A stretch of 64,000 nucleotides of DNA from an uncultured beta proteobacterium (GTDB lineage: Bacteria > Pseudomonadota > Gammaproteobacteria > Burkholderiales > Burkholderiaceae_C), in NCBI GenBank assembly GCA_903938815.1, contig CAJAES010000034.1:1-64000 (forward strand), read 5' to 3'. The stretch's first letter is position 1; every line of letters starts with the position of its first letter. This document shows positions 46,357-56,327 of the stretch, piece by piece. Below the pieces are notes generated by a model, which saw nothing but the letters and a program-made list of their open reading frames with translations, was not told where the DNA came from and did not search any database. The position numbers and the translations under genes were made by a program.

Positions 46357-47181
46357 ATGTCCGTGAACTCCGAACTGCGCACCCTCGACATCGACATCCC
46401 GGCCCAGCCGGAATCGCTGGTCAAGCTGTCCCTGCTTCTGGCCGACGAGAACATCAACTTCCAGGCGGCCTCCACCCTGATCGAGGGCGACATGGCCCTG
46501 GCCTCGGCCGTCCTGAAGGCCGTGAACTCGTCGCTCTACGGCCTCAAGGGCCGGGTGCAGAGCGTTCAGCAGGCCATCACCTACCTCGGCATGCGGGAGG
46601 TCGCGGCCATCACCTTCGAGATGGGCCTGCGCGCCGCCTTCCCGCCGGCTGCCGAACTGGAACCGCTGTGGCAGCGCGCCGGCCTGCGCGGCCTGGTGAT
46701 GGGCCGGCTGGCCCAGAAGCTGGCGCTCGACGCCTGGGCGGCGCACTCGGCGGGGCTGTTCGAGGAGTGCGGCAAGGCCGTGCTCTTCCGCCATGCACCC
46801 GATCACTACCGCGCCATGCTGCGCGCCGCCGGGGACGACAGCGAGCTGGCCGAGCTGGAACGCGCCGGGTTCGGCGTCAGCCACGACGCGCTCGGGGCCG
46901 CGCTGTGCGAGAGCTGGGGCCTGTCGGCCGCGGCTGTGGCCAGCGTCCGGTACCACGTGCCCCTGCAGTGCGGCCAGGAGATCCCGAGCGTTCTGCTCAG
47001 CGGCCGCCGCGGCCTGGTGGTGCTGTCGGCCATCGTGCACGCCCTGCTGCGCACGCCGGAGACGCTCGACGAAGTGGTCGAGACCCTGGCGCCCGCCGCC
47101 GACCTGGACCCGACCCTGGTGCTGCGCGCCACGCGCCAGATCCAGGAGCAGCTGGAAGCCGCGACGGCCCACGGGCGCTGA
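46357..47181 (+). CDS. HDOD-domain signalling protein
   Basis: HDOD domains are catalytically inactive relatives of HD phosphohydrolases used in signalling. The 274-aa protein shows LVKLSLLLADENINF, the ALASAVLKAVNSSLYGLKG block and VQQAITYLGMREV, which are characteristic. No GGDEF, EAL or receiver domain is attached. A -10-like TAGGAT at 46342 lies very close to the ATG, which would give an almost leaderless transcript. Partner unknown. Confidence 0.88.
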   Translation: MSVNSELRTLDIDIPAQPESLVKLSLLLADENINFQAASTLIEGDMALASAVLKAVNSSLYGLKGRVQSVQQAITYLGMREVAAITFEMGLRAAFPPAAELEPLWQRAGLRGLVMGRLAQKLALDAWAAHSAGLFEECGKAVLFRHAPDHYRAMLRAAGDDSELAELERAGFGVSHDALGAALCESWGLSAAAVASVRYHVPLQCGQEIPSVLLSGRRGLVVLSAIVHALLRTPETLDEVVETLAPAADLDPTLVLRATRQIQEQLEAATAHGR

Positions 47182-47302
47182 ACCCGAGGGTTTCCTGCGC
47201 TGCCTCATCTCCCCCGAAGGTGGGGTGGGCTGATCCCGTGGCCGATGGCCGAACAAATCGATAGGCTCCGCAGGTCTTTTCCAATACCGATCGAGCGCCG
47301 CC

Positions 47303-48991
47303 ATGTCCGCCACCATCTCGTCCGACCAGTTGCCTCTGCAGCGTCTCTACTTCTGGGAGCGCACCGCGCCTGACCGCGTGGCGTTCACACAGCCCGTCGG
47401 TGGCGGCCAGGTCGCCACCTACACGTGGCGCCAGGTCGTCGACCAGTCGCGCCGCATGGCCGCCTGGCTTCAGGCGCAGGGCTGCCAGCCCGGCGACCGC
47501 GTGGCCATGCTGTCCAAGAACACCGCGCACTGGATGATGACGGACTACGCCATCTGGATGGCAGGCTGCGTCTCGGTGCCGCTGTACCCCACCCTGGCCG
47601 CCGGCACCATCCGCCAGATCCTGGAGCACAGCGGCGCGAAGATCCTGTTCGTCGGCAAGCTCGACGGCTGGGCGGGCATGAAGCCCGGCGTGCCCGCCGG
47701 CATGCCGTGCGTGAGCCACCCGCTTTCTCCGGACGATGCCAAGCGCCACTACCCGGCCTGGGACGACATCGTCGCCAAGACGGCGCCGCTGGCCGGAGAG
47801 CCGGTGCGGCCCGGTGACGAGCTCTCCACCATCATGTACACCTCGGGCACCACCGGCGCACCCAAGGGCGTGATGCACACCTTCGCCAACTTCATGGCGG
47901 CGGTGGAGTCGGGCCTGGAGCGCATTCCGCAGAATGCCGAGTCGCGCATGCTGTCGTACCTGCCGCTGTCGCACGTGGTGGAGCGCGCACTCGTCGAGCA
48001 CGCGCAGCTGCGCACCGGCATGCACGTGTTCTTCGCCGAGAGCCTGGAGACCTTCACCGCCGACCTGCAGCGCGCGCGGCCCACGGTCTTCTTCTCGGTG
48101 CCGCGCCTGTGGGTGAAGTTCCAGCAGGGCGTGAACCACAAGATGCCCCAGAAGAAGCTGGAGCTGTTCCTGAAGCTGCCGATCCTGAAGGGCATCGTCA
48201 AGAAGAAGATCCTCAACACGCTGGGCCTGGACCAGTGCGTCTTCGCAGCCGGCGGCGCCGCGCCGATGCCAGCCGAGCTGCTGGCCTGGTACAGCCGCCT
48301 GGGCCTGAACGTGGCCGAGGGCTACGGCATGACCGAGAACATCGGCGCCAGCCACATCACCGACGGCAACCCGGACAGCTTCGGCACCGTGGGCCGGCCG
48401 TATTCGCAGGTGCAGTGCCGCATCGCGCCCGAGAACGGCGAGATCCAGGTCAAGGCGCCCTGGAACATGCTGGGCTACTACCGCGAGCCCGAGCTCAGCA
48501 AGGAAGCCTTCACCGCCGACGGTTGGCTCAAGACCGGCGACAAGGGCAGCACCGATGCCCAGGGCCGCCTGAAGATCACCGGCCGCGTGAAGGACCTGTT
48601 CAAGACGAGCAAGGGCAAGTACGTCGCCCCGGCGCCGATCGAGGACAAGCTGGTGATGCACTCGGCGGTGGAAGCCTGCTGCGTGACCGGTGCCAACCTG
48701 GGCCAGCCGCTGGCTCTGCTGATGCTCAACGAGGAGGCGACGAAGATCGCCTCGGGCGCGGGCAAGTCGGACCTCGAAGCCTCGCTGATCGAGCACCTGA
48801 AGCACATCAACGACACGCTCGATCCCCACGAGCAGCTGGAGTGCCTGGTCATCACCACCGAGGCCTGGACGGTGGACAACGACCTGATCACGCCGACCTT
48901 CAAGGTCAAGCGCAACCGCATCGAGGACATGTTCGCGAAGAACTACGACCGTTGGGTCGGCCAGCGCAAGCCGGTGGTCTGGAACCGCTGA
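47303..48991 (+). CDS. AMP-dependent long-chain acyl-CoA synthetase/ligase
   Basis: The enzyme activates a carboxylic acid to acyl-AMP and then acyl-CoA. The 562-aa protein has the AMP-binding motif STIMYTSGTTGAPKGVMH near residue 175, GYGMTEN near 345 and TGDKGSTDAQGRLKITGRVKD near 412, plus a C-terminal lysine in TPTFKVKRN. The arrangement is that of the FAA1/FadD15-type large ligases. It ends 13 bp from the convergent adenosyltransferase gene. Confidence 0.93.
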   Translation: MSATISSDQLPLQRLYFWERTAPDRVAFTQPVGGGQVATYTWRQVVDQSRRMAAWLQAQGCQPGDRVAMLSKNTAHWMMTDYAIWMAGCVSVPLYPTLAAGTIRQILEHSGAKILFVGKLDGWAGMKPGVPAGMPCVSHPLSPDDAKRHYPAWDDIVAKTAPLAGEPVRPGDELSTIMYTSGTTGAPKGVMHTFANFMAAVESGLERIPQNAESRMLSYLPLSHVVERALVEHAQLRTGMHVFFAESLETFTADLQRARPTVFFSVPRLWVKFQQGVNHKMPQKKLELFLKLPILKGIVKKKILNTLGLDQCVFAAGGAAPMPAELLAWYSRLGLNVAEGYGMTENIGASHITDGNPDSFGTVGRPYSQVQCRIAPENGEIQVKAPWNMLGYYREPELSKEAFTADGWLKTGDKGSTDAQGRLKITGRVKDLFKTSKGKYVAPAPIEDKLVMHSAVEACCVTGANLGQPLALLMLNEEATKIASGAGKSDLEASLIEHLKHINDTLDPHEQLECLVITTEAWTVDNDLITPTFKVKRNRIEDMFAKNYDRWVGQRKPVVWNR

Positions 48992-49004
48992 AGCGCCGCC
49001 GGGC

Positions 49005-49583
49005 TCAGCCTTCCGACTGGCGCGCGAGCTTCTCGCTGCGCCAGTAGACGTCGTCGCCGCCCAGCCCGTCGAGGTTGGCGCGGTTGAGCACGCGGGCCAG
49101 CACGAAGAGCAGGTCCGACAGCCGGTTCAGGTACTGGCGCGGCGGCTCGTTCACGGCTTCGAACGCGTGCAGCGCCACCACCGCGCGCTCGGCGCGTCGG
49201 GCGACGGTGCGGCTCACGTGCGCCAGTGCGGCGCTGCGCGTGCCGGCCGGCAGGATGAACTCCGCCAGGCGCGGGAGCTGCGCGTTGTAGTGCTCCAGCG
49301 CATCGTCGAGCTGGGCTACGGCTTCGGGCTTGAGCAGCATGTAGCCCGGGATCGACAACTCGCCGCCCAGGTTGAACAGCTCGTGCTGCACGGTCACGAG
49401 CAGGCGGCGCACGTCGTCGGGCAAGGGTTCGCAGAGCAGGACGCCGAGGCCGGAGTTCAGCTCGTCGACGTCGCCCATCGCCATGACGCGCAGGGCGTCC
49501 TTGCGGGTGCGGGTTCCGTCGCCGAGGCCGGTGGAGCCGTCGTCGCCGGTGCGGGTGGCTATCTGGGTGAGGCGGTTGCTCAT
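49005..49583 (-). CDS. Cob(I)yrinic acid a,c-diamide adenosyltransferase (PduO type)
   Basis: The enzyme transfers adenosyl from ATP to cob(I)alamin, making coenzyme B12. The 192-aa protein has the N-terminal ATP-binding TRTGDDGSTGLGDGTR, GDVDELNSGLG, the RTVARRAERAVVAL helix and YLNRLSDLLFVLARVLNR, matching PduO/MMAB proteins in length and order. It is a single gene between convergent and divergent neighbours; no cobalamin riboswitch was recognised upstream. Confidence 0.95.
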   Translation of the reverse strand: MSNRLTQIATRTGDDGSTGLGDGTRTRKDALRVMAMGDVDELNSGLGVLLCEPLPDDVRRLLVTVQHELFNLGGELSIPGYMLLKPEAVAQLDDALEHYNAQLPRLAEFILPAGTRSAALAHVSRTVARRAERAVVALHAFEAVNEPPRQYLNRLSDLLFVLARVLNRANLDGLGGDDVYWRSEKLARQSEG

Positions 49584-49645
49584 TCCCGGATGGTAGCCGG
49601 GCCGGTGCCCCGCTCCTAGAATGAAGCGGCCCCAAGGAGTTGCCG

Positions 49646-51067
49646 ATGAACGCCCCCCTGACCAACGAACTGCTGCACCAGCACGAGCGCCGCCCGGTGC
49701 CGCCCGTCATGCTGCAGGCCCTGCGCGAACGCTTCGGCGAGCGCTGCTCGACCGTGACAGCGGTGCGCGAGCAGCACGGGCGCGATGAATCCCCGTTTCC
49801 CGTCACGCCGCCCGATGCGGTCGTGTATTGCCTGAGCACCGAAGAGGTGGCCTTCGTCGTGAGCCAGGCGTCCGCGCACGGCGTGCCGGTCATTCCCTTC
49901 GGCGTGGGCTCCTCGCTCGAGGGGCATCTGCTGGCGGTGCAGGGCGGGGTCAGCATCGACCTGTCGCGCATGGACAGCGTGGTGCGCGTGAACGCCGAGG
50001 ACCTCACCGTGACGGTGCAGGCCGGCGTCACCCGCGAGCAGCTGAACCGCGAGATCAAGGACATGGGCCTGTTCTTCCCGATCGACCCCGGCGCCAACGC
50101 GAGTCTGGGCGGCATGGCCGCCACGCGCGCCAGCGGCACCAATGCCGTCCGCTACGGCACCATGCGCGAGAACGTGCTGGGGCTGACGGTCGTCACCGCC
50201 AGCGGCGAGGTCATCCATACCGGCACGCGGGCGAAGAAGAGCAGCGCCGGCTACGACCTCACCCGCCTGTTCGTCGGCAGCGAAGGCACTCTCGGCGTGA
50301 TGACCGAGGTCACGCTCAAGCTCTACCCGCTGCCCGAGGCCGTGAGCGCGGCGATCTGCCACTTCCCGACCATCGGCGGCGCGGTGAACGCCACCATCCA
50401 GCTGATCCAGATGGGCGTGCCCATCGCCCGCTGCGAACTGCTCGACGCCAACGCCGTGCGCGCCGTCAATGCACAGAGCAAGCTCGGGCTGCGCGAGAGC
50501 CCCATGCTGCTGATGGAGTTCCACGGCAGCGAGGCCGGCGTGAAGGAGCAGGCCGAGACCGTGCAGGCCATCGCCAGCGACATGGGCGGCGAGAACTTCG
50601 AGTGGGCCAGCACGCCGGAAGAGCGCACCCGCCTGTGGACGGCGCGCCACAAGGCCTACTTCGCCGGCATGTCCACCCACCCGGGCTGCCGCACCGTGAC
50701 CACCGACACCTGCGTGCCGATCTCGCGCCTGGCCGAGATCCTGGAGGCCTCCGTGGACGAGGCCGATGCCTCCGGACTGCCGTACTACATCGTCGGCCAC
50801 GTCGGCGACGGCAACTTCCACCTCGCCTACCTGGTCAAGGAAGGCGACGCGGAGCAGCGCGCCGTGGCCGAGCGGCTGTCGATGCAGATGGTGCACCGCG
50901 CGCTCGCGCTCGAAGGCACCTGCACCGGAGAGCACGGCATCGGCCTGCACAAGATGGGGTTCCTGGTGGACGAGGCCGGCGCGGGCGCCGTGGCCATGAT
51001 GCGCGACATCAAGCGCGCGCTCGACCCCGGCAACATCATGAACCCCGGCAAGATCTTCTCGATCTAG
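49646..51067 (+). CDS. FAD-binding oxidase, D-lactate/glycolate dehydrogenase (GlcD/DLD) type
   Basis: The 473-aa protein has an FAD-binding PCMH domain (VIPFGVGSSLEGHLLAVQGG, PGANASLGGMAATRASGTNA, YDLTRLFVGSEGTLGV). A FAD-linked oxidase C-terminal domain follows with HVGDGNFH and the terminal ALDPGNIMNPGKIF. D-lactate is the most likely substrate for a stand-alone member. The ATG at 49646 is preferred over the track's TTG at 49640 because AAGGAG sits 6 nt before it. TAGAAT at 49617 is a likely -10. Confidence 0.92.
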   Translation: MNAPLTNELLHQHERRPVPPVMLQALRERFGERCSTVTAVREQHGRDESPFPVTPPDAVVYCLSTEEVAFVVSQASAHGVPVIPFGVGSSLEGHLLAVQGGVSIDLSRMDSVVRVNAEDLTVTVQAGVTREQLNREIKDMGLFFPIDPGANASLGGMAATRASGTNAVRYGTMRENVLGLTVVTASGEVIHTGTRAKKSSAGYDLTRLFVGSEGTLGVMTEVTLKLYPLPEAVSAAICHFPTIGGAVNATIQLIQMGVPIARCELLDANAVRAVNAQSKLGLRESPMLLMEFHGSEAGVKEQAETVQAIASDMGGENFEWASTPEERTRLWTARHKAYFAGMSTHPGCRTVTTDTCVPISRLAEILEASVDEADASGLPYYIVGHVGDGNFHLAYLVKEGDAEQRAVAERLSMQMVHRALALEGTCTGEHGIGLHKMGFLVDEAGAGAVAMMRDIKRALDPGNIMNPGKIFSI

Positions 51068-51074
51068 GCGCCGG

Positions 51075-51827
51075 GTGCAACGGCGCTGCGTTCTCGCGAC
51101 GGCCGCCCTGTGGGCCGCGGGGGTGCGCGCCGACGTGCCCTCCCTGATTGCGGCAGCGCGGGAGTCCGTGCTGCCGATCGGCCGCCTCGACCCGATGGCC
51201 AACCCCCGCTTCGGGTTCCGCGGGACAGCGTTCGCGGCCGGAGATGGCCGCCACGTGGTGACCAACAGTCACGTGATCACGGCCGACGGTGACCGGCCGG
51301 CGCAGTGGGCCGTTCAGCGCCCGCTGCCTGGCGGCGGGCAGGAATGGCGCCGGGCCGAACTGGTGTCGCGCGACCCGGAACACGATCTGGCGCTGCTGCG
51401 GCTGGAAGGCGAGGCGCTGGCGCCGCTGAAGCTGGGCCCGGACGAGGGCCTGCGCGAGGGCGCGGCGGTGCTCCTGATGGGCTTCCCGATCGCCGGCGTG
51501 CTGGGTTTCCAGCCGGTGACGCATCGCGGCATGGTCTCGTCGATCGCGCCCATCGTGCTGCCGGCGGCGAATGCCTCGCAACTGGGCGACCGCGCCATCG
51601 CTTCGCTGCGCCGTGGCAGCTTCGACATCGTGCAGCTCGATGCCACCGCCTACCCTGGCAACAGCGGCGGTCCGGTCCTGGACGCCGCCACCGGCGAGGT
51701 GGTGGCCGTGGTGAACATGGTCCTGACGAAGGGCGGCCGCGAAGGCGCCCTGACCAACCCCAGCGGCATCAGCTATGCGATCCCGGTGCGCTGGGTGCGG
51801 GCGCTCCTGGCGGCTCAGACGCGGTAG
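51075..51827 (+). CDS. Trypsin-like (S1C/HtrA-type) serine protease without PDZ
   Basis: The 250-aa protein starts at a GTG 7 nt after the oxidase gene. It has a short possible signal sequence ([17 protein letters not shown]) and a full catalytic triad: His in VVTNSHV near residue 60, Asp in EHDLALLRL near 100 and Ser in [11 protein letters not shown] near 197. Unlike DegP/DegQ it lacks a PDZ domain. Its 3' end overlaps the convergent epimerase gene by 13 bp. Substrate unknown. Confidence 0.88.
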   Translation: MQRRCVLATAALWAAGVRADVPSLIAAARESVLPIGRLDPMANPRFGFRGTAFAAGDGRHVVTNSHVITADGDRPAQWAVQRPLPGGGQEWRRAELVSRDPEHDLALLRLEGEALAPLKLGPDEGLREGAAVLLMGFPIAGVLGFQPVTHRGMVSSIAPIVLPAANASQLGDRAIASLRRGSFDIVQLDATAYPGNSGGPVLDAATGEVVAVVNMVLTKGGREGALTNPSGISYAIPVRWVRALLAAQTR

Positions 51828-52822
51828 TAGTCCCGATACCAGGCCACGAAGCGGCCGATGCCGTCCTGGATGGAGGTCTTCGGCTTGAAGCCGACCCAGT
51901 TCTCCAGCGCCTCCACGTCCGCGTAGGTCGCCGGGACGTCGCCGTCCTGCAGCGGCAGCAGGTTCTTTTCTGCCTTCATGCCCAGAGCGCCCTCGATGGC
52001 GCCGATGAAGTCCAGCAGCGGTACTGGGTCGTGGTTGCCGATGTTGAAGACCCGGAAGGGCACGTTGCTCGTGGCCGGGTCCGGGGTGTCGGGCCGGTAG
52101 TCCGGGTTGGCGGTCGCGGTGCGGTCGCTGACCCGGATGACGCCTTCGACGATGTCGTCCACGTAGGTGAAGTCGCGCAGCATGTTCCCGTGGTTGAAGA
52201 CGTCGATCGCCCGCCCCTCGAGGATGGCCTTCGTGAACAGGAAGAGCGCCATGTCCGGCCGTCCCCAGGGGCCGTACACCGTGAAGAAGCGCAGCCCCGT
52301 GGTGGGTAGCCCGTACAGGTGGCTGTACGTGTGCGCCATCAGTTCATTGGCCTTCTTGGTGGCGGCGTACAGGCTGACCGGGTGGTCCACGCTGTGATGC
52401 TCCGAGAACGGCATGTGGGTGTTGCCGCCGTAGACGCTGGAGCTCGACGCGTAGGTCAGGTGCGCCACTTTCGCGTGGCGGCAGCCCTCGAGGATGTTGA
52501 TGAAGCCGACCAGGTTGCTGTCGACGTAGGCATGCGGGTTCTGGATGGAGTAGCGCACCCCGGCCTGCGCCGCGAGGTGGATCACGCGGTCGAACTTCTC
52601 GGCGGCGAAGAGTGCCGCCATGCCTTCGCGGTCGGCCACGTCGAGCTTCACGAACCGGAACCCGGCCTGGGACTGCAGCCGCGCCAGGCGGTCGAGCTTG
52701 AGTTGAACCGAGTAGTAGTCGTTCAGGTTGTCGAGGCCGACGACCTCGTCTCCCCGTGCCAGCAGGCGCAGCGAGGCGGTCGAGCCGATGAAGCCGGCGG
52801 CGCCGGTAACGAGAATTTTCAT
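51815..52822 (-). CDS. NAD-dependent UDP-sugar epimerase, probably UDP-glucuronate 4-epimerase
   Basis: The 335-aa extended SDR has [18 protein letters not shown] at the N terminus, SSSSVYGG and the catalytic [29 protein letters not shown] is a stretch typical of UDP-glucuronate 4-epimerases. The enzyme supplies UDP-galacturonate for surface polysaccharide. It stands alone here, with no glycosyltransferase nearby. Confidence 0.9.
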   Translation of the reverse strand: MKILVTGAAGFIGSTASLRLLARGDEVVGLDNLNDYYSVQLKLDRLARLQSQAGFRFVKLDVADREGMAALFAAEKFDRVIHLAAQAGVRYSIQNPHAYVDSNLVGFINILEGCRHAKVAHLTYASSSSVYGGNTHMPFSEHHSVDHPVSLYAATKKANELMAHTYSHLYGLPTTGLRFFTVYGPWGRPDMALFLFTKAILEGRAIDVFNHGNMLRDFTYVDDIVEGVIRVSDRTATANPDYRPDTPDPATSNVPFRVFNIGNHDPVPLLDFIGAIEGALGMKAEKNLLPLQDGDVPATYADVEALENWVGFKPKTSIQDGIGRFVAWYRDYYRV

Positions 52823-52953
52823 GCGTTATCTCAAGGGGGCGCAATGCCGCGGCTGCGGGCCTGGAGTGGCCCCCGGCATCATAGGAGCGTGCGTGTGCCG
52901 GCCGCTGTGAACAAGTGGACGCCACCCGAGCCCCAGATCAACAGGAGTCATCG

Positions 52954-53976
52954 ATGAAGCAAACCATCCGTTCCTTGTCGGCCGTCGCGGTGGCGACCGG
53001 CCTTCTGGCCGCATGCGGCGGCGGCGGTGGCGGCGGCACCCCCGCTCCCACGGTCGTCGTGCCCGAAGGCCCGCGCGTTGTCGCGGCCTCGGCCGATTCC
53101 GACCTGTCGCTGGAGAACTATTCCGCGTTCGCCTCGCCGATGGTGCGAGCCCTGCTGGGCGGCGTGAGCGGCAACCTGCTGGACCCGACAAGCGCCGGAC
53201 GTGTCGCCGCGCTCGCAGCCGGTACCACCGGCCTGCGCGCCCCGACCCTGGTCGGCCGCACCGCGCTGGCCTGGCTGGCCCGTGTGCCCGCCTTCGACCG
53301 CAAGCAGGCCGCGGCGGTGTCCTCGGAGACCGTGGCCTGCCTGTACGGCGGCACCATGACCGTCTCGGCCGACGATGCCGACAACAACGGCGAGATCAGC
53401 GCCGGCGACACGATCGGCTTGTCGGCGGCGAACTGCATCGAGGATCCGTTCCTGCCGTCGCTCAACGGCGGCTTCACGATGGTCATCAACGCCGTCGAGC
53501 TGAACGCGCAGGACGAACCCACGGCCCTGGATGTCTCGGCCACGTTCCAGTCCTTCACGCTCGCCGGCTACGGCACCATGAACGGCAGCTTCCGGCTCTG
53601 GACCCGGCCCGAATCCGCCGACGTCACCCGTCTGCGGATCAGCTACCTGGGCACGACGGTGGCCGAGGCCAGCGGCACGGTCGTCTACAACTTCGACGTC
53701 GATGCGCGCGAGGGCTTCACCAGCGGCAGCTACGAGATCAGCGGCGGGATCGGCATCGACGGGCGTGGCTTCGCGCTCTCCACGCCCGCGCTCATGAGCT
53801 ACGCGCTGGGCCAGATGCCCTCCAGCGGCAACACGCTGATGCGTGATGCCGCAGGCGATGGGGTCCGGGTCGTCGCGCGCAGCGCCACCAGCTTCGATCT
53901 CGAGTTCCTGCCCGCAGGCAGCAGCGTGCCGACGGCCTCGCAGATCGGACTGCTCTGGATGGACTTCGAGAACTGA
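52954..53976 (+). CDS. Putative lipoprotein of unknown function
   Basis: The start at 52954 (AGGAG 9 nt upstream) gives 340 aa: a lipoprotein signal MKQTIRSLSAVAVATGLLAAC with lipobox LAAC, then a glycine run and a Pro/Thr linker. The track start 13 codons earlier would bury the signal. The mature part is rich in small residues and beta-strand-like segments, with one DADNNGEISAGD stretch that looks like a calcium-binding loop. The C terminus is Trp-containing (LLWMDFEN). I do not recognise the family. Confidence 0.75.
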   Translation: MKQTIRSLSAVAVATGLLAACGGGGGGGTPAPTVVVPEGPRVVAASADSDLSLENYSAFASPMVRALLGGVSGNLLDPTSAGRVAALAAGTTGLRAPTLVGRTALAWLARVPAFDRKQAAAVSSETVACLYGGTMTVSADDADNNGEISAGDTIGLSAANCIEDPFLPSLNGGFTMVINAVELNAQDEPTALDVSATFQSFTLAGYGTMNGSFRLWTRPESADVTRLRISYLGTTVAEASGTVVYNFDVDAREGFTSGSYEISGGIGIDGRGFALSTPALMSYALGQMPSSGNTLMRDAAGDGVRVVARSATSFDLEFLPAGSSVPTASQIGLLWMDFEN

Positions 53977-53998
53977 CGCTGGCGCGTCAGTCGGTGCG

Positions 53999-54694
53999 TC
54001 AGCGGGTGCGCCGGCGGGACATCAGCAGCCCGCCGAGCGCCAGCCCGGCCAACGCGAGCGAACCCGGCTCCGGCACGGACTGACCGGCTTCGACGATGAC
54101 GTCGATCGTGGTCGATGCCACCAGGGCGCCCGGGTTGTCGGGGTCGTTGCGGTCGAACGCGCTCAGCGTGAAGCGGTAGGTGCCCAGGGCTTCGGGGTCG
54201 AAGGCCTGGCCCCAGTAGTCGAAGCCCAGGTTCTGCGACGCCTGCGTGCGGGTCGTGTACGTGCCCATCAGTTCGAGTTGCGCGTCGATGTCGTAGCTGA
54301 CGAGCGTGCTGCCGGCGCCCGGGTTCCAGTCGATGTCGAGCTGCAGGTCCCAGTTGCCGATGATCACGGACTCGTAGGTGTAGGCCGACAGATCGATGTT
54401 CCAGCGCGCCAGCCCGCTGCCGGGCGCGCGTTCGCCGGCCTGGACGCGGTAGATGCCGTCACCGGTGGTCGACGAGACACCGGTCAGGTAATCCTGGCTG
54501 CGCAGGCCGAGTTCGACCTGGGGCGTTGCATTGCTGCTGATCGTGAAGCCTTCGTTCGTCTGGCCGGTGCCGACGTTCCAGCCTGCGCTGAGCGGGCCGA
54601 ACGAGGCCACAGGCGCGGCGTGCACCGGAGCCAGGGCGGCAATCATCAGCAGGGCGGCAACGGTGCCGGATCGGCAGGCGGAACGGGTCTTCAT
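53999..54694 (-). CDS. PEP-CTERM-sorted exported protein
   Basis: The 231-aa protein starts MKTRSACRSGTVAALLM with a signal peptide ending at VHA. It ends in VPEPGSLALAGLALGGLLM followed by SRRRTR, a complete PEP-CTERM sorting tail (PEP motif, hydrophobic helix, basic end). Such proteins are cut by exosortase and attached or released at the surface, often with exopolysaccharide. No exosortase gene is in the window. The track's longer start includes a leader encoded by repeated DNA and is not supported. Confidence 0.88.
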   Translation of the reverse strand: MKTRSACRSGTVAALLMIAALAPVHAAPVASFGPLSAGWNVGTGQTNEGFTISSNATPQVELGLRSQDYLTGVSSTTGDGIYRVQAGERAPGSGLARWNIDLSAYTYESVIIGNWDLQLDIDWNPGAGSTLVSYDIDAQLELMGTYTTRTQASQNLGFDYWGQAFDPEALGTYRFTLSAFDRNDPDNPGALVASTTIDVIVEAGQSVPEPGSLALAGLALGGLLMSRRRTR

Positions 54695-54697
54695 GGC

Positions 54698-54727
54698 GGG
54701 TACTTCCTGAACGGGTACTTCCTGAAC
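54698..54727 (-). repeat. 15-bp tandem duplication carrying the Shine-Dalgarno sequence
   Basis: GGGTACTTCCTGAAC occurs twice back to back just upstream of the PEP-CTERM gene. On the coding strand each copy reads GTTCAGGAAGTACCC, so an AGGA ribosome-binding core is duplicated. Confidence 0.85.
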
Positions 54728-54827
54728 GGGTGCGCGCCGGGCGGCGGCATGCCTGGAGTGTGAGTGCTGCGCCTGCTGCCTGCACCCTTTGGCTGGGGGG
54801 CGCCGCCCGTGCACAGTTCACGCCGCA

Positions 54828-56327
54828 TCAGCCTGGCATCACGTGCCACCGCTTCGTGATGTCTCCGCCGGCGTTGGTGCTCTCCAGGTGGACGCCGAAG
54901 CCCCAGAGCCGCGCGACGTGCTTCAGAACCTCCTGTGCGGACTCGTGCAGCGGGCGGTCCTTGTGCTGGAAGTGCCGCAGCGTGAGCGAGCGGTCGCCTC
55001 GCAGGTTCACGTTCCAGACCTGGATGTCGGGCTCGCGCGAGCCCAGGTCGTACTGGCGCGACAGGGATTCGCGCACCTGCCGGTAGCCGGCCTCGTCGTG
55101 GATGGCGGAGACCTCGAGCTCGCTCTGCCGTTCGTCGTCGGTGATGGCAAACAGGCGCAGTTCGCGCATCAGCTTCGGGCTCAGGTACTGGCCGATGAAG
55201 CTCTCGTCCTTGAAGTTGCGCATGGCGTGGTCCAGCGCCGGCAGCCAGGGCGTGCCGGCGAGGTTCGGGAACCACTCCCGGTCCTCGTCGGTGGGGTGCT
55301 CGCAGATGCGCCGGATGTCGGTGTACATCGCGAAGCCCAGTGCGTAGGGGTTGATGCCGCTGTAGGCCTTGTGCCCCACCGGCGGCTGGTAGACGACATT
55401 GGTGTGCGACTTCAGCCACTCGATCATCACGCCGTCGGTCAGCCAGCCGTCGTCGTACAGGGTGTTGAGCAGGTGGTGGTGCCAGAACGTGGCCCAGCCT
55501 TCGTTCATGACCTGCGTCTGGCGCTGCGGGTAGAAGTACTGCGCCACCTTGCGCACGATGCGCACGATCTCGCGCTGCCAGGGCTCCAGCAGCGGCGCGT
55601 TCTTCTCGATGAAGTACAGCAGGTTTTCCTGTGGCTCGTCGGGGAAGCGGCGCGCCTCGGCGCTGGCTTCCTTTTCGGCCTTTTTCGGCAGCGTGCGCCA
55701 GAGGTCGTTGACCTGCTGCTGCGCGTAGGCTTCGCGGTCCTGGCGCTCGGCCAGTTCCTGCGCGAGTGTCTTGCGCGTCGGGCGGCGGTAGCGGTCGACG
55801 CCGTGGTTGGCCAGCGCGTGGCAGCTGTCCAGGAAGGTCTCCACGGCCTCCAGGCCGTGTTTTTCCTCGCACTGGGTGACGTAGTTCTTCGCGTAGACCA
55901 GGTAGTCGATGATGGACGCCGCGTCGGTCCACATTCGGAACAGGTAGTTGCCCTTGAAGAAGCTGTTGTGGCCGTAGGCCGCGTGCGCGATGACGAGCGC
56001 CTGCATCGCCATCGTGTTCTCCTCCATCAGGTAGCTGATGCAGGGGTTGGAGTTGATGACGATCTCGTAGGCCAGCCCCATGTGGCCGCGCTTGTAGTTC
56101 TTCTCGGTGGCGATGAATTCCTTGCCGTAGCTCCAGTGGCGGTAGTTCACCGGCATGCCCACGCTGGCGTAGGCGTCCATCATCTGCTCGGCGGTGATGA
56201 TCTCCAGCTGGTTCGGGTAGGTGTCCAGCCCGAAGCGCTCGGCCGTCTGGCGGATCACATGGTGGTACTGCTCGATGAGCTCGAAGGACCAGTCGCTCGG
56301 GCCCGGCAACGGTTTGGACTGGTTCAT
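54828..56327 (-). CDS. SpoVR family protein (YcgB-like)
   Basis: The 499-aa protein begins MNQSKPLPGPSDWSFELIEQ and contains the conserved MEENTMAMQALVIAHAAYGH, then NSFFKGNYLF, YFYPQRQTQVMNEGWATFWHH and GINPYALGF stretches of SpoVR. It is the third gene of the prkA-yeaH-spoVR unit, a conserved stress and stationary-phase module. It starts 4 nt inside the yeaH gene end. Its biochemical role is not settled. Confidence 0.95.
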   Translation of the reverse strand: MNQSKPLPGPSDWSFELIEQYHHVIRQTAERFGLDTYPNQLEIITAEQMMDAYASVGMPVNYRHWSYGKEFIATEKNYKRGHMGLAYEIVINSNPCISYLMEENTMAMQALVIAHAAYGHNSFFKGNYLFRMWTDAASIIDYLVYAKNYVTQCEEKHGLEAVETFLDSCHALANHGVDRYRRPTRKTLAQELAERQDREAYAQQQVNDLWRTLPKKAEKEASAEARRFPDEPQENLLYFIEKNAPLLEPWQREIVRIVRKVAQYFYPQRQTQVMNEGWATFWHHHLLNTLYDDGWLTDGVMIEWLKSHTNVVYQPPVGHKAYSGINPYALGFAMYTDIRRICEHPTDEDREWFPNLAGTPWLPALDHAMRNFKDESFIGQYLSPKLMRELRLFAITDDERQSELEVSAIHDEAGYRQVRESLSRQYDLGSREPDIQVWNVNLRGDRSLTLRHFQHKDRPLHESAQEVLKHVARLWGFGVHLESTNAGGDITKRWHVMPG

